Positions 39,892 to 49,163 of a stretch of 64,000 nucleotides of DNA are shown piece after piece; position 1 is the stretch's first letter, and every line of letters starts with the position of its first letter. This DNA comes from Falsiroseomonas stagni DSM 19981. GTDB taxonomy: Bacteria > Pseudomonadota > Alphaproteobacteria > Acetobacterales > Acetobacteraceae. Position numbers and translations under genes: made by a program. The stretch spans positions 186,001 to 250,000 of the forward strand of contig NZ_FOSQ01000003.1 of the NCBI RefSeq assembly GCF_900114315.1. The letters are read 5' to 3'. Below the pieces are notes generated by a model, which ran no database searches, was not told the origin of the DNA, and saw only the letters and a program-made list of their open reading frames with translations.

Positions 39892-41265
39892 ATGCCCGCA
39901 TCCCCGCCGGACGGCCCTGCCGGGTCCGCCCACCCCGAATTGCATCGCAGCATCGGGCCGGTCCAGCTCTTCGCCTACACGCTGGGCGGCATGCTGGGGG
40001 CGGGCATCTATGGCCTGGTCGGCCGCGCGGCCGGGGAACTCGGCGCCGCCGTCTGGCTCGGCTTCATTGTCGCCATGGTGGCGGCGCTGCTGACGGGGCT
40101 GTCCTACGCCTCCCTCGGCAGCCGGCATCCCCGTGCGGGGGGCGCGGCCTATGTCACCCAGCGCGCCTTCGCCCGGCCGCTGCTGACCTGGGTGGTGGGC
40201 CTGGCCGTCATGGCGTCGGGCCTCACCTCCGTCGCCACCCAGTCCCGCGTGGTGGCGGAGAACCTGCTGCGGCTGCTGGGGGCGGAGGCGGTGGCCCCGC
40301 TGGTCCTGGCGCTGGGCTTCCTGCTGCTGATCGCGGGCGTGGTGCTGCGCGGCATCCAGGAGAGCATGTGGGTGAACATGGTCTGCACGGCGGTGGAGGC
40401 GCTGGGCCTGCTGCTGGTGATCGCCGTCGGCGCCCCCTGGTGGGGCAGCGCCGACCTGTTCGAGACGCCATCGCCCGACGGCATCGGCCTGTCCTTCCTG
40501 ATGACCGGCGCGATCCTGACCTTCTTCGCCTTCATCGGGTTCGAGGACACGCTGAACGTGGCGGAGGAGGCGAAGGACCCGCGCCGGACCCTGCCGATCG
40601 GCATCATCGCCGCCATGCTGGCCGCGACCGCCCTCTACATCGCCGTCGCGATCACCGCCGTCTCCGTCGTGCCCTGGCGGGAACTGGCGGCGGCGCCCGG
40701 GCCGCTGGCGGAGGTGATGGCCCGCGCCGCGCCCTGGTTCCCCGGCTGGGGCTATGTCGCCATCACCATCTTCGCGGTCTCCAACACCGCCTTGCTGAAC
40801 TACGTCACGGCATCCCGCCTGCTGCTGGGCATGGCCCGGCAGGGGCTGATGCCGGCGGCCTGCGCGCGCATCCACCCCACCCGCCGCACGCCCCATGTCG
40901 CGACCCTCGTCCTGCTGCCGGTGCTGGTGGCGCTGATCCTGGCCGGCGATATCGGGCAGCTCGCCGCCGCCACCGTCCTGCTGCTGCTGGCGGTCTTCAC
41001 CGTGGTGAACCTGGCGCTGCTGGTGCTGCAGCGGCGGGACGGGGAGGTCGCGGGCGGGTTCGAGGTGCCGTCTTTCGTCCCTGCGCTCGGCGCCCTGGTC
41101 TGCGGGTCGCTGCTGGTGAACCGGCTGCTGTCCGGGGATTGGCGGGCACCCGCCCTGGCCGGCGGGATGCTGGCGCTGATCCTGCTGGCCTATGCGATCT
41201 GGCGCCCGAAGGCGCGGGAGAGGGAGGGCCTTGCGCCCGGCGAACAGGTGGCCGGTGGTCGTTAA
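39892..41265 (+). CDS. APC-superfamily amino acid permease
   Basis: Secondary amino acid/amine transporter of 457 residues with about 12 helices, LeuT fold. The first unwound helix appears as YTLGGMLGAGIYGLVGRAAG, the APC substrate-site signature (G-A-G-I-Y). Also typical are FFAFIGFEDTLNVAEEAKDP (helix 6 region) with PRRTLPIGI following, and VSNTALLNYVTASRLLLGMA with RQGLMPA (helix 8 loop). ATG 39892 is preferred, with GGGAGGA about 11 bases upstream; ATG 39820 would add 24 residues. It probably has its own promoter in the spacer shared with tctC. The substrate cannot be assigned. Confidence 0.9.
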   Translation: MPASPPDGPAGSAHPELHRSIGPVQLFAYTLGGMLGAGIYGLVGRAAGELGAAVWLGFIVAMVAALLTGLSYASLGSRHPRAGGAAYVTQRAFARPLLTWVVGLAVMASGLTSVATQSRVVAENLLRLLGAEAVAPLVLALGFLLLIAGVVLRGIQESMWVNMVCTAVEALGLLLVIAVGAPWWGSADLFETPSPDGIGLSFLMTGAILTFFAFIGFEDTLNVAEEAKDPRRTLPIGIIAAMLAATALYIAVAITAVSVVPWRELAAAPGPLAEVMARAAPWFPGWGYVAITIFAVSNTALLNYVTASRLLLGMARQGLMPAACARIHPTRRTPHVATLVLLPVLVALILAGDIGQLAAATVLLLLAVFTVVNLALLVLQRRDGEVAGGFEVPSFVPALGALVCGSLLVNRLLSGDWRAPALAGGMLALILLAYAIWRPKAREREGLAPGEQVAGGR

Positions 41266-41345
41266 CGGGCTGGAAAGAAACGCTTGCTTGCCTCCGGCGT
41301 TGCGGATGAGCATTGTCGGCCGGACCAGCGGGAGCCAGCCCCATC

Positions 41346-42554
41346 ATGCGACCCATCCGCGCCCTCCGGGGCGCCTTCGCCCTGATGGCGATCGGCCTTG
41401 CCCTGGCGGGCGGCGCGGCGGCCCAGCAGGCCCAACAGCAGCAGGCCCCGATGCGGGAGATCACCCTGCAGAACGAGACCGACCTGGTCCTGCAGAATTT
41501 CTACCTCTTCACCCCCAACGCCCAGGATCGCGGGCAGGACCGGCTGGGCCGGGATACGGTGCCGCAGGGCGCCACCTTCCGGCTTCGCCTCGGCCGCATC
41601 CAGAACTGCACCTGGGACACGGTCGCGATATTCCAGGACGGGTCGGAGGATATCCGCCGCCGCGTCGACATCTGCCGCACGCAGCGCCTGGTCTATGGCG
41701 ACCCCGCCCTGCCGACGCTGGAGACGGAGATCGCCAACCGCAGCGACATCGTGCTGCGCGAACTCTACGCCGCCCCCGCCCGGCCGGAACCGCGGGCGCC
41801 CGAGGCCTGGGGCCCGGATCGCCTCGGCGCCGGCGTGATCGATGCCAATGCCAGCTTCCGGCTGCGCATGCGCACCCGCGACTGCGCCTTCGACCTGCGC
41901 GCCGTCTATGCCGATGACCGGGAGGAGGTGAAGCAGGGCCTCGACCTCTGCGCCAATCGGACCGTGGCCTTCGACCGCAGCGGCATCCCCCGCCCGCCGA
42001 CGCACTCCGTGGCGCTGGTCAACCGGCACCTCGCCACCGTGCAGGAGGTCTATGTCTCCCCCAGCAGCGACAGCGATTGGGGCCCGGACCGCCTGGGCGC
42101 CGCCACCCTGCCGCAGGGGCAGGAGACGGTGGTGCAGGTGGAAGGCGGCTGCGAGGCCGATATCCGCATCGTCTTCCCGAATGGCGGGGCGGAGGAAGCG
42201 CGGGAGGTCAATATCTGCGACCAGCCGCGAATCGTCATCGCCCCCGGCTGGGTGGTGCAGCGGATCGAGGAGACGCCCGTCCCCGCCACCACCCCGGTAC
42301 CGTCGCCGGGCAGCTTCCGCCTGCGCAATGCCGGGCCCCTGCCGGTGGTGGAGGTCTATGCCGCCCCGCCCGGCGCGCCGCGCGGGGCGGATCGCCTCGG
42401 CGCCGATGTGCTGCCGGTGGGCGATGCGATGGATCTGCCGGGGCTGGAGGGCGGCGCCTGCGCGGCCGACCTGGTGGTGGTGTTCCGCGATGGGCGGGAA
42501 GTGTCGCGGCCCGGCGTCGATCTGTGCCGGGGCGAGGAGATCGAGGTGCGATGA
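41346..42554 (+). CDS. Secreted protein with four tandem DRLG repeats
   Basis: Exported protein of 402 residues; no named family recognised. A Sec signal (FALMAIGLALAGGAAA, ending about residue 27) is followed by four homologous modules of about 80-90 residues. Each has a hydrophobic LxN...VxYxxP strand, an invariant DRLG (GQDRLG, GPDRLG, GPDRLG, GADRLG), a following G/N-x-x-F/V strand, one Cys (NCTWDT, DCAFDL, GCEADI, ACAADL), an acidic FxDG-type turn and a second Cys in VDIC/LDLC/VNIC/VDLC. The two cysteines per module suggest one disulphide each. It overlaps the EF-hand gene by ATGA, so they probably act together in the periplasm or outside. The repeats look internally duplicated. Confidence 0.8.
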   Translation: MRPIRALRGAFALMAIGLALAGGAAAQQAQQQQAPMREITLQNETDLVLQNFYLFTPNAQDRGQDRLGRDTVPQGATFRLRLGRIQNCTWDTVAIFQDGSEDIRRRVDICRTQRLVYGDPALPTLETEIANRSDIVLRELYAAPARPEPRAPEAWGPDRLGAGVIDANASFRLRMRTRDCAFDLRAVYADDREEVKQGLDLCANRTVAFDRSGIPRPPTHSVALVNRHLATVQEVYVSPSSDSDWGPDRLGAATLPQGQETVVQVEGGCEADIRIVFPNGGAEEAREVNICDQPRIVIAPGWVVQRIEETPVPATTPVPSPGSFRLRNAGPLPVVEVYAAPPGAPRGADRLGADVLPVGDAMDLPGLEGGACAADLVVVFRDGREVSRPGVDLCRGEEIEVR

Positions 42555-43435
42555 TGCCTTCCCTGTCCCTGCGCATGGCCCTTCCCCTGGCTGGCGCCGC
42601 CGCGCTGCTGCTGGCGGCCATCCAGCCGATCTCGGCCCAGCTCCTGGCTGTTCCGACCGGCCCGGTGCTGCCGGACGCCCAGCGCGGCGCCTGGTTCGCC
42701 GGCGACTGCGCCGATCCCCGCGGCATGCTGGTGGTCACGGCCCGCAGCGTGGCGCGGGTGGATGCGGAAGCCCCCGCCCGCCTGTTCCGCCTGGCGGCGA
42801 CGCGGGCCGCCGATGGCTGGACCATCGGCACCGCCACCGGGGCGGAGGCGCCGCGCATCATGCTGCGGCCGGCCGGGGAGGGGCTGGAGACCGCCGAGCC
42901 CGACCCCAAGACGCGCGATGACCGCCTGCCCGGCACCGCGACGCTGGCCGCCTGGCGCCGCTGCGCCGCGCCGCCACCGGTGCTGGCCGCGCTGCATGGC
43001 GAAGGCGCCGCCTTCCTCGCCATCGTCGAGCATCTGGAAGCCGGCTGCGCCTCCGGCACCCCTGGCGTCTGCGCCCAGGCCATCGTCGCCCAGGCCGATG
43101 TCAGCGGCGACGGCCTGCTGACCACGGCGGAAATCGCCCGCCTGGCCCGCGGTGCCGCCTGGCTGGGCGCCGTGCAGGAAGGCGGGACGCAGGATGTGAT
43201 CGCCGCCGCGGTCGGCGCCGGGGCCGTCGCCGGCATCCTGGCCGGGCGCGTGCTGCTGGAAAGCCTGGACTACGATGGCGATGGAAGGCTTTCCGCCGCC
43301 GAACTGGCGCAGGACCGCGCCGCCTTCGCCGCCGCCCCCGGCAGCACCGCCGGCCGCCCCTTGCGGGTCGAGGGCCTGACGGAGGGCGCAGGCATGCTGC
43401 GTGGCCTCTTCGAAGGCCTGATGAACCTGCGCTGA
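42551..43435 (+). CDS. Secreted EF-hand protein
   Basis: Predicted secreted calcium-binding protein of 294 residues. A signal peptide covers residues 1-30 (ending ISA). Two EF-hand loops are visible: DVSGDGLLTTAE (about 178-189) and DYDGDGRLSAAE (about 238-249), both with the Dx[DS]GDG pattern. The N-terminal half (LFRLAATRAADGWTIGTATG, DAQRGAWFAGDC) has a beta-rich look and several cysteines. The ATG at 42551 overlaps the upstream DRLG-repeat gene, and an alternative ATG lies at 42554. It presumably binds Ca2+ in the periplasm or extracellular space and may work with its operon partners; the molecular role is unknown. Confidence 0.78.
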   Translation: MMPSLSLRMALPLAGAAALLLAAIQPISAQLLAVPTGPVLPDAQRGAWFAGDCADPRGMLVVTARSVARVDAEAPARLFRLAATRAADGWTIGTATGAEAPRIMLRPAGEGLETAEPDPKTRDDRLPGTATLAAWRRCAAPPPVLAALHGEGAAFLAIVEHLEAGCASGTPGVCAQAIVAQADVSGDGLLTTAEIARLARGAAWLGAVQEGGTQDVIAAAVGAGAVAGILAGRVLLESLDYDGDGRLSAAELAQDRAAFAAAPGSTAGRPLRVEGLTEGAGMLRGLFEGLMNLR

Positions 43436-43445
43436 GCCGCGGCGG

Positions 43446-44372
43446 ATGGCCGTGCCTGAACGCGGCGGAGCCGCGGGGGCTGAGCGCGGAGCAGCCGCCA
43501 AGGGCCTTTTGGGCCGCCGGAAGACGTCAGTCCCGATCCCGCCGGCACGGCTGGCGGGAATCGCGGGGCTCTGGGTTGCGGCCGGCCTGCTCGGCCTTGG
43601 CTGTTTCCTGCTGTTCAGCGCGGCGGTGCCGAAGATCGGCCTGCCCGCGCACCTCGCCATCGGGACGCTCCCCCTGGCCAGCGCGCTGTGGGCGCAGGCG
43701 GTGATCTTCCCGAAGCCGCGCCCCCCCTCGCCCTCGCCGCGCAGCCTGCCCATCACGCCCGGCCCGGTCCGCGCCGTCGCGCTGCCCGATGTGCCGGCGC
43801 CCCTGGTGGCCCGGCTGCTGCTGGATGCGGCGCAGCGGCCGGAGACGGAGGCGGAGCGGCGGGAGATCGCGGCGCGCCGGGCCCATGACCCGGTCTTCGC
43901 CGCCGCGGCCGACGGGCTGGACGAGACGGCGACGCGCGCCCTGCTGGCCAGCCGCCGCCATGCGGTGCTGGCCGCCGATCTGGGTGCGACCGCGCGCCGC
44001 ATCGCCGCCGCCCGGGCGGTGCAGGCGCCGCTGCCGCCCGATCCGCGGCGGGACGAGCTGCATGCCGCCCTGGCCGCAACCTCCCCCGCCGCCGCCGCCG
44101 CGCTGCTGGAGGTGATGCGCGTGGCGCCGGACCTCGACCCCGCCCGTGTTGCCGCCAACCTGCTGCGGGACGCCCCCGCCACCCCGGACCCCGGGGCCGC
44201 GCCGAAGCTTGATGAGACAAGCCTGGCGGAAGCGCTGGAAGCGCTGAGCCGGCTCGGCCCCGTGACCGCTCAGCCGAACCCGGATGGCAGCATCACGCTG
44301 CGGCCGCGATACGCCGTCCTGTCGGCGCCGGGTATTCCGGCCTCAGGGGTCCTCCTCGCGCCGCCAGGGTGA
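43446..44372 (+). CDS. Hypothetical membrane protein, third gene of the DRLG/EF-hand operon
   Basis: Protein of 308 residues of unknown family. Two hydrophobic segments (about 37-60, LAGIAGLWVAAGLLGLGCFL, and about 65-88) form a hairpin in the membrane; the rest is an Ala/Arg/Leu-rich helical cytoplasmic or periplasmic domain (LLLDAAQRPETEAERREIAA and similar heptad-like stretches). The first ~20 codons are low complexity (RGGAAGAERGAAAKG), so the true start may lie downstream. It starts ten bases after the EF-hand gene. Its last 30 bases overlap the convergent two-partner-secretion exoprotein gene. No function is proposed. Confidence 0.65.
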   Translation: MAVPERGGAAGAERGAAAKGLLGRRKTSVPIPPARLAGIAGLWVAAGLLGLGCFLLFSAAVPKIGLPAHLAIGTLPLASALWAQAVIFPKPRPPSPSPRSLPITPGPVRAVALPDVPAPLVARLLLDAAQRPETEAERREIAARRAHDPVFAAAADGLDETATRALLASRRHAVLAADLGATARRIAAARAVQAPLPPDPRRDELHAALAATSPAAAAALLEVMRVAPDLDPARVAANLLRDAPATPDPGAAPKLDETSLAEALEALSRLGPVTAQPNPDGSITLRPRYAVLSAPGIPASGVLLAPPG

Positions 44373-47300
44373 CAGCAGCAGCCATTCGGGGGGGCCATCC
44401 GGGCTGCCGGCGCGCAGATCCGTCGCCAGCAGCCGGGGGGCGATGTCGCTGCCGGGCAGCAGGGGCAGCCCCGCCAGCGTGGTTCCGCCACCCGGCAGCA
44501 CCGGCACCACCACCGGGGGCGGGTCCGGCGTCACGACCGGGGGCGTGACCGGGTCGGGCTGGTCCGGCGTCACCGGCTGCCCGCCGCAGAGCGTGGCGCC
44601 CATGACGCAACTGTTGAAGAGGTAGGTGGAGCCGGCGGAGGCCACCGCCACGGATTGTGCCGCCGTGCCGCCCCCCGCGCCGCCCAGCGTGCCGACGATG
44701 AAGGCGGAGCCGCCGCTGCCCAGCAAGCCGAGGCGCCCGGCCTCCAGCACCCCCACCGCGCTGCCGCCATCCAGCAGCAGGAACAGCGGGGAGGATCCGA
44801 CGACGAGGTCGAAGACGGCGGGGCCGGCCGCGGCGGCGGCGGGGGCGCCGAAGGTGGAAAGCTGCGTCGCCTGGGCCGCGGCGGGCAGGCCCGGCAAATC
44901 CGCCGCCACGCCGGCGGGGATGGCCACCAGCCCGCCGGTGCGGCGCGTATCGACGATCATCACCGGCAGCGCTGTGGGATCGCGCGCCAGCAATCGGCTG
45001 GTGGTGCCGGAGGCGAGGCCCCCCGGCACCGCCAGCAGCACCGCGCGGTCCGCCGCCAGGCTGGCGCCGTCCAGCGTCAGGGTGCCGCCGGCGCGCAGCA
45101 CGATGTCGCTGCCCGAGACGCCGCCCGCGATGGCCAGCGCGCCGGTGCTGGCCAGGGTGAAGGCGCCGCCGGCGCTGCCCGCCGCCAGCCGCGTCACCGC
45201 ATTGCCCGCCCCCTCCAGCGTCACCGCGCCGCTGGCCTGGACGCTGAGGCTGCCGGTGGTGATCCCGGCCCCCGTCGCCGCCTGCGTCACGCTGCCCGCG
45301 CGCGCCACCAGCCCGGCGCTGGCGGCGGAAAGCCGCGAATCCAGGGACAAGGCGGTGGCGGACAGCGATGCCACGCCCGTCACCGCCAGCGGATCGGCGA
45401 CGGACAGCGCGCCTTCCACCGCCAGCGCCAGGCTGCCGGCGCGGCCGGCCACCGCATCCAGCAGGTGCTGGCCGGCGGCATCCAGCCGCACAGCGCCGGT
45501 GGTATCCAGTACCAGCATCCCAGCCCGCAGCCCGCCCCCCGCGGCATCCGCCACGCCGCCTTCCGTCCGCAGCGTGGCGCTGGGCGCGACCAGGAGCCCC
45601 GTCAGCAGCAGGGGTGAGGCACCTTCCTGCGACAGGGCGAAGTCGCCCGCGGCGGCGCTGTAGCCCAGCGCCGGCACGCGGTTGCCGGCCCCCGTCAGCG
45701 CCACATTCCCGCCCAGCGACACCACGCCCAGCAGCGGCGCCACCAGCCCCGCCCCGGTGCCGGACTGGGTGATGTCGCCGCCCGCCTGGAACTCGATCCG
45801 CGTGCCGGCGGAGACCGCACCCTCGATCGCCAGGCTGCCGCTGGTCGACAGCCGGAACACCCCGCCCGCCTGCCCGGCGGCGAGGCGCGGGATGGCGTTC
45901 GCCCCCTCCGGCAGCAGCACGTCGCCCGTGCCGCCATCCAGCCGCGCCACCCCCGCCGCCAGCGGCGCGCCGGTCAACTGCGTGATGCCCTGGGCCGCGG
46001 ACAAGGTGGCGGAGGGCAGGGTCAGCGGCAGCGCCAGGGTCAGGTCCGTGGTGGTGGACAGGAACAGCCCCCCCGGCGCGGTGATGGCGCCGAGTTCGCG
46101 GATGGCATTGGCCGCGGCCCGCAGATCGACCCGCCCGGCGGCGGTGGCGGTGATCCGTTCCGCATCGATGGCCGCCGCCCCGGCGGCCTGCACGAGGTCT
46201 CCGCCGACCGTGATCCGGACCTGCGGCGCGGCGATGCCCGCGGTGGCGTCGGGCGCCGCGCTGCCGGCGGCCGCCACCTCCCACTCGAAGCCGGCCAGGC
46301 CGCCGAAGGCGCCGATGCCGTTGGACGCCGTCGCCAGGCGGACATTGCCGAGCGGGCTTTCCGCCAGCAGCCGCGGCGCGGTGATGCCGCCGCTGGCGGT
46401 CTGGGTGACGTCCCCCGATTCCGCGCGCAGCACCACCAGGGCGGCGGCCAGCGGTGCCTCCACCGCCAGGTCCTGCGCGGTCAGCCGCAGCGTGCCGCCC
46501 GCATCCACCGCGCCCGCCACGCGCAGCGGATCGCGGTTCACCAGCGTGAAGTCGGTGGCGGCGCCGGAGGAACCCAGCGCCGCGATCGCATTGTCCCCCG
46601 CATCCAGCCGCACCTGGCCGCCGATGGCGGTGACGCGCAGCAGCGGCGTCTCGATGCGGCCGCCCTGGGTCGTGATGTCCCCGCCCGCTGTCAGCGTGAC
46701 GCTGGTGCCGGATACCGTTCCCGCGACCGACAGCGCGCCGCCGGTTGCCAGCACGAAGGCGCCGCCCGCCGCGGCATCGCCCAGCGCCGCCACCTGGTTC
46801 AGCGGGTCATCGAAGGTGATGGCGCCGCCGGTCGCGTTCAGGCGCAGCCGCGTCGCGGTGATGGTGGCGCCGAGGTCCTGCGCGATCTCCCCGGCGGCAC
46901 GGATCTCGACATCCGTCGCGGTGACGGGGGCGGCGAGCAGCACGGCGCCGCCGGCATCGACGATGAAGCTGTCGCGCGCCCGGCCATAGAGCAGGGGGAT
47001 GCTGTTCAGCGTACCGTCGAACAGCACGGAGCCCGCTTCCGCCACGGCCTGGAGTTCATCGGCGATGAGGCGCGATGCGGCGGGGTCCTGCGTCAGGTCG
47101 CCGGTCAGCGTCGTGAAGGACAGCCGCCCGCCATTGATGGTGCCGGCGATGTTCAGCGCGCCTTCATTCACCAGGGACAGGCCGAGCGGCACGGTGGCGT
47201 CGCCCAGCGTCGTCACCTGGTTGCCCGCGCCCGTCAGCGCCACCGCGCCATTCGGGGCCTGGAGGCGCAGCAGCCCGGTCGTGATGCCGGCGCCCGCCGC

Positions 47301-49013
47301 ATCCTGAGTCACGCCGCCATCGGCGTTGAGGTCGAGGCTGGTGGTCGCCGTCAGGGGTGCCTGCAGCGCCAGGGCCCGGTTCGTCGCCAGGGCGAGTTCC
47401 GGCGCCACGATGGCGCCATCGACGGACAGCGCGGTGGTGGTGGCGATGCCGAAGCGCGTGGCGGCGGCGCCGCCGGCAAGCGCGCGGATGGCATTGCCCG
47501 CGGCTTCCAGCCGCACCTGGCCGCCGCTGCTCCGGGCTTCCAGCGTGCCGACATTGAGAAGGGCGGTGACGCCGGCCTGGGTGATGTCCCCGGCGCTGCG
47601 CAGCACCAGGTCGCCCGCCACGGTCACGGGGCGCAGGATGGTGATGCCCTGGCCGGTGGTCGCTGTCGCGTTCGTCGTCTCCAGCGTCAGCGGGCCGCTC
47701 GGCTTGTTGATCGCGGCCTCCACCGTGATGGCGGCCTCCGCCTGCAGGGTCAGGGCGCCGGCGGTGGCGTTGATGGCGGCGGCGGTGATCTCCGCCGGTT
47801 CGGTCGTGCCGGACAGCGTCGTCACCACGCGCAGCGTGACGGGATCGACCAGCACCCGGTCCGCCGCCATGGCGCCGTCGAGGGCCAGCGCGTTGCGGGA
47901 GGAGACCTCGATCTCGCCGCCCGTGGCGGAGAGGCTGCCCCGCATCTCCGTGCGGTCCTGCCCATGCACCAGGATGCTGCCGCCGCCATCGGCGGAGACC
48001 CGCGCGCCCGGTTCCACCACGGTGCGGCTGGCCAGGCGCCGGGGCGCACCGGGCCTGCTTTCCGCCCCCGCACCGATCGCGACCCGCCCGCCATCCGCCG
48101 ACACCCGCGCGCCCGCGGCGACGCGGACGGTGCCGGATGCCGTCGCCTCCACCACCCCGCGCGGCGCGGTGACGTCGCCCGTGATGGTGACGCCCCCGCC
48201 CTGGGCGCGCAGCGCGACCTGGGACGCGGTGGTGGTGCCGCCGGCCTGGACAAGCGTCTCGATCACGCCCGATGCGGCGGAGGCACTCAGCAGCACGCTG
48301 CCGCCGGCTGCCTCGATGGTGCCGGATTGCGTGACCAGCGCGGTGGCGCCGCCGGGCGCGGCCTGGACCTGCCGTGTGACATCCAGCGCCAGCAGCCCGT
48401 CGCCGGCCAGGTCCAGCGCGAAGGCCTCCCCCCCCGCCAAAGCGACGCGGCCGAGCCGCGCCCGGATGGTCCCCGAATTGGCGACGGAGGGCGCGACGAG
48501 GGCCGCCAGCCCGCGATCCGCGACGGTGACGGTGCCCCGGTTCTCCACCCGCGTGCCCGGGCGCGGCTGGCCATCGAACACCATGCGCCCGGCCATGAAG
48601 TTCTGGTTGGTGATGTCCGACGTCGTCGCGATCAGCGCCGCCACATCCACCTGCGCCCCCTGCGAGAAGACGACCCCCGCCGGGTTCACCAGCGCGACCC
48701 CGCCATTGGAGGTGACGCGTCCCGCAATGGCGGAAGGATCGCCCCCCGTCACGCGCTGGAGGGAGAAGGAGGAGGCCGAGGGCTGGCGGATATCCACCTG
48801 GTGCTGCGCGCCGACATCGAAGCGCTGCCATTCGATCACGGCGCGATCGGTCGCCTGGTTCACCTGGGTGCGGGCGGCGGTCTGGCTGATGCTGGCCTGC
48901 CCCGCCACCACTTGCCCGCCGGAGGGCCGCGCATCCAGCGCCTGCGCCCAGCCCGGCAGGGGGGCCAGCGTCAGCGCGATGGCAAAGCGGAACAGGGGCG
49001 GATGCCGGGCCAT
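44343..49013 (-). CDS. Two-partner-secretion exoprotein (TpsA, filamentous haemagglutinin-like)
   Basis: Large secreted exoprotein of 1556 residues. A signal peptide (LFRFAIALTLAPLPGWAQA, ending about 25) is followed by the TPS secretion domain: GQASISQTAARTQVNQATDR, VIEWQRFDVGAQHQVDIRQP, GRVTSNGGVALVNPAGVVFS and the conserved NPxG within it. From about 300 to 1430 it is a repetitive right-handed beta-helix of short Ala/Gly/Val/Thr strands. The C-terminus carries a Cys pair (NSCVMGATLCGG), a Pro/Val linker and a short basic end. It probably acts as an adhesin or matrix component. Its TpsB transporter is not encoded in the window. The stop overlaps the convergent gene by 30 bases. Confidence 0.9.
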   Translation of the reverse strand: MARHPPLFRFAIALTLAPLPGWAQALDARPSGGQVVAGQASISQTAARTQVNQATDRAVIEWQRFDVGAQHQVDIRQPSASSFSLQRVTGGDPSAIAGRVTSNGGVALVNPAGVVFSQGAQVDVAALIATTSDITNQNFMAGRMVFDGQPRPGTRVENRGTVTVADRGLAALVAPSVANSGTIRARLGRVALAGGEAFALDLAGDGLLALDVTRQVQAAPGGATALVTQSGTIEAAGGSVLLSASAASGVIETLVQAGGTTTASQVALRAQGGGVTITGDVTAPRGVVEATASGTVRVAAGARVSADGGRVAIGAGAESRPGAPRRLASRTVVEPGARVSADGGGSILVHGQDRTEMRGSLSATGGEIEVSSRNALALDGAMAADRVLVDPVTLRVVTTLSGTTEPAEITAAAINATAGALTLQAEAAITVEAAINKPSGPLTLETTNATATTGQGITILRPVTVAGDLVLRSAGDITQAGVTALLNVGTLEARSSGGQVRLEAAGNAIRALAGGAAATRFGIATTTALSVDGAIVAPELALATNRALALQAPLTATTSLDLNADGGVTQDAAGAGITTGLLRLQAPNGAVALTGAGNQVTTLGDATVPLGLSLVNEGALNIAGTINGGRLSFTTLTGDLTQDPAASRLIADELQAVAEAGSVLFDGTLNSIPLLYGRARDSFIVDAGGAVLLAAPVTATDVEIRAAGEIAQDLGATITATRLRLNATGGAITFDDPLNQVAALGDAAAGGAFVLATGGALSVAGTVSGTSVTLTAGGDITTQGGRIETPLLRVTAIGGQVRLDAGDNAIAALGSSGAATDFTLVNRDPLRVAGAVDAGGTLRLTAQDLAVEAPLAAALVVLRAESGDVTQTASGGITAPRLLAESPLGNVRLATASNGIGAFGGLAGFEWEVAAAGSAAPDATAGIAAPQVRITVGGDLVQAAGAAAIDAERITATAAGRVDLRAAANAIRELGAITAPGGLFLSTTTDLTLALPLTLPSATLSAAQGITQLTGAPLAAGVARLDGGTGDVLLPEGANAIPRLAAGQAGGVFRLSTSGSLAIEGAVSAGTRIEFQAGGDITQSGTGAGLVAPLLGVVSLGGNVALTGAGNRVPALGYSAAAGDFALSQEGASPLLLTGLLVAPSATLRTEGGVADAAGGGLRAGMLVLDTTGAVRLDAAGQHLLDAVAGRAGSLALAVEGALSVADPLAVTGVASLSATALSLDSRLSAASAGLVARAGSVTQAATGAGITTGSLSVQASGAVTLEGAGNAVTRLAAGSAGGAFTLASTGALAIAGGVSGSDIVLRAGGTLTLDGASLAADRAVLLAVPGGLASGTTSRLLARDPTALPVMIVDTRRTGGLVAIPAGVAADLPGLPAAAQATQLSTFGAPAAAAAGPAVFDLVVGSSPLFLLLDGGSAVGVLEAGRLGLLGSGGSAFIVGTLGGAGGGTAAQSVAVASAGSTYLFNSCVMGATLCGGQPVTPDQPDPVTPPVVTPDPPPVVVPVLPGGGTTLAGLPLLPGSDIAPRLLATDLRAGSPDGPPEWLLLSPWRREEDP

Positions 49014-49057
49014 GGCCCAGCATAGCCTTGGGCAAGCCTCAACCGGAAGGTGATTGT

Positions 49058-49086
49058 TGCGTTAACGCATGCATCCGGTGGATGCA
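49058..49086. promoter_or_regulatory. Adjacent palindromes in the divergent spacer of the exoprotein and dehydrogenase genes
   Basis: TGCGTTAACGCA (49058-49069) is a perfect 12-base palindrome, followed directly by TGCATCC-GGT-GGATGCA (49070-49086), a perfect 7-bp hairpin. Both lie in the 150-base spacer between the leftward exoprotein and the rightward dehydrogenase. The position suggests operators or a promoter-proximal regulatory site; the regulator is unknown. Confidence 0.45.
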
Positions 49087-49163
49087 ATCCTTAACCGCAC
49101 CCGGGCTTGGCGCCGCGCCACCGCCATGCCGTTATGCCGCCCGGAAGACCAGGAAGCCCCACC

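Noticed and set aside
47326-49053. Long + strand frames opposite the two-partner exoprotein
   Set aside because: Composition is Ser/Ala/Pro-rich without domains; the - strand has a signal peptide and a TPS secretion domain.
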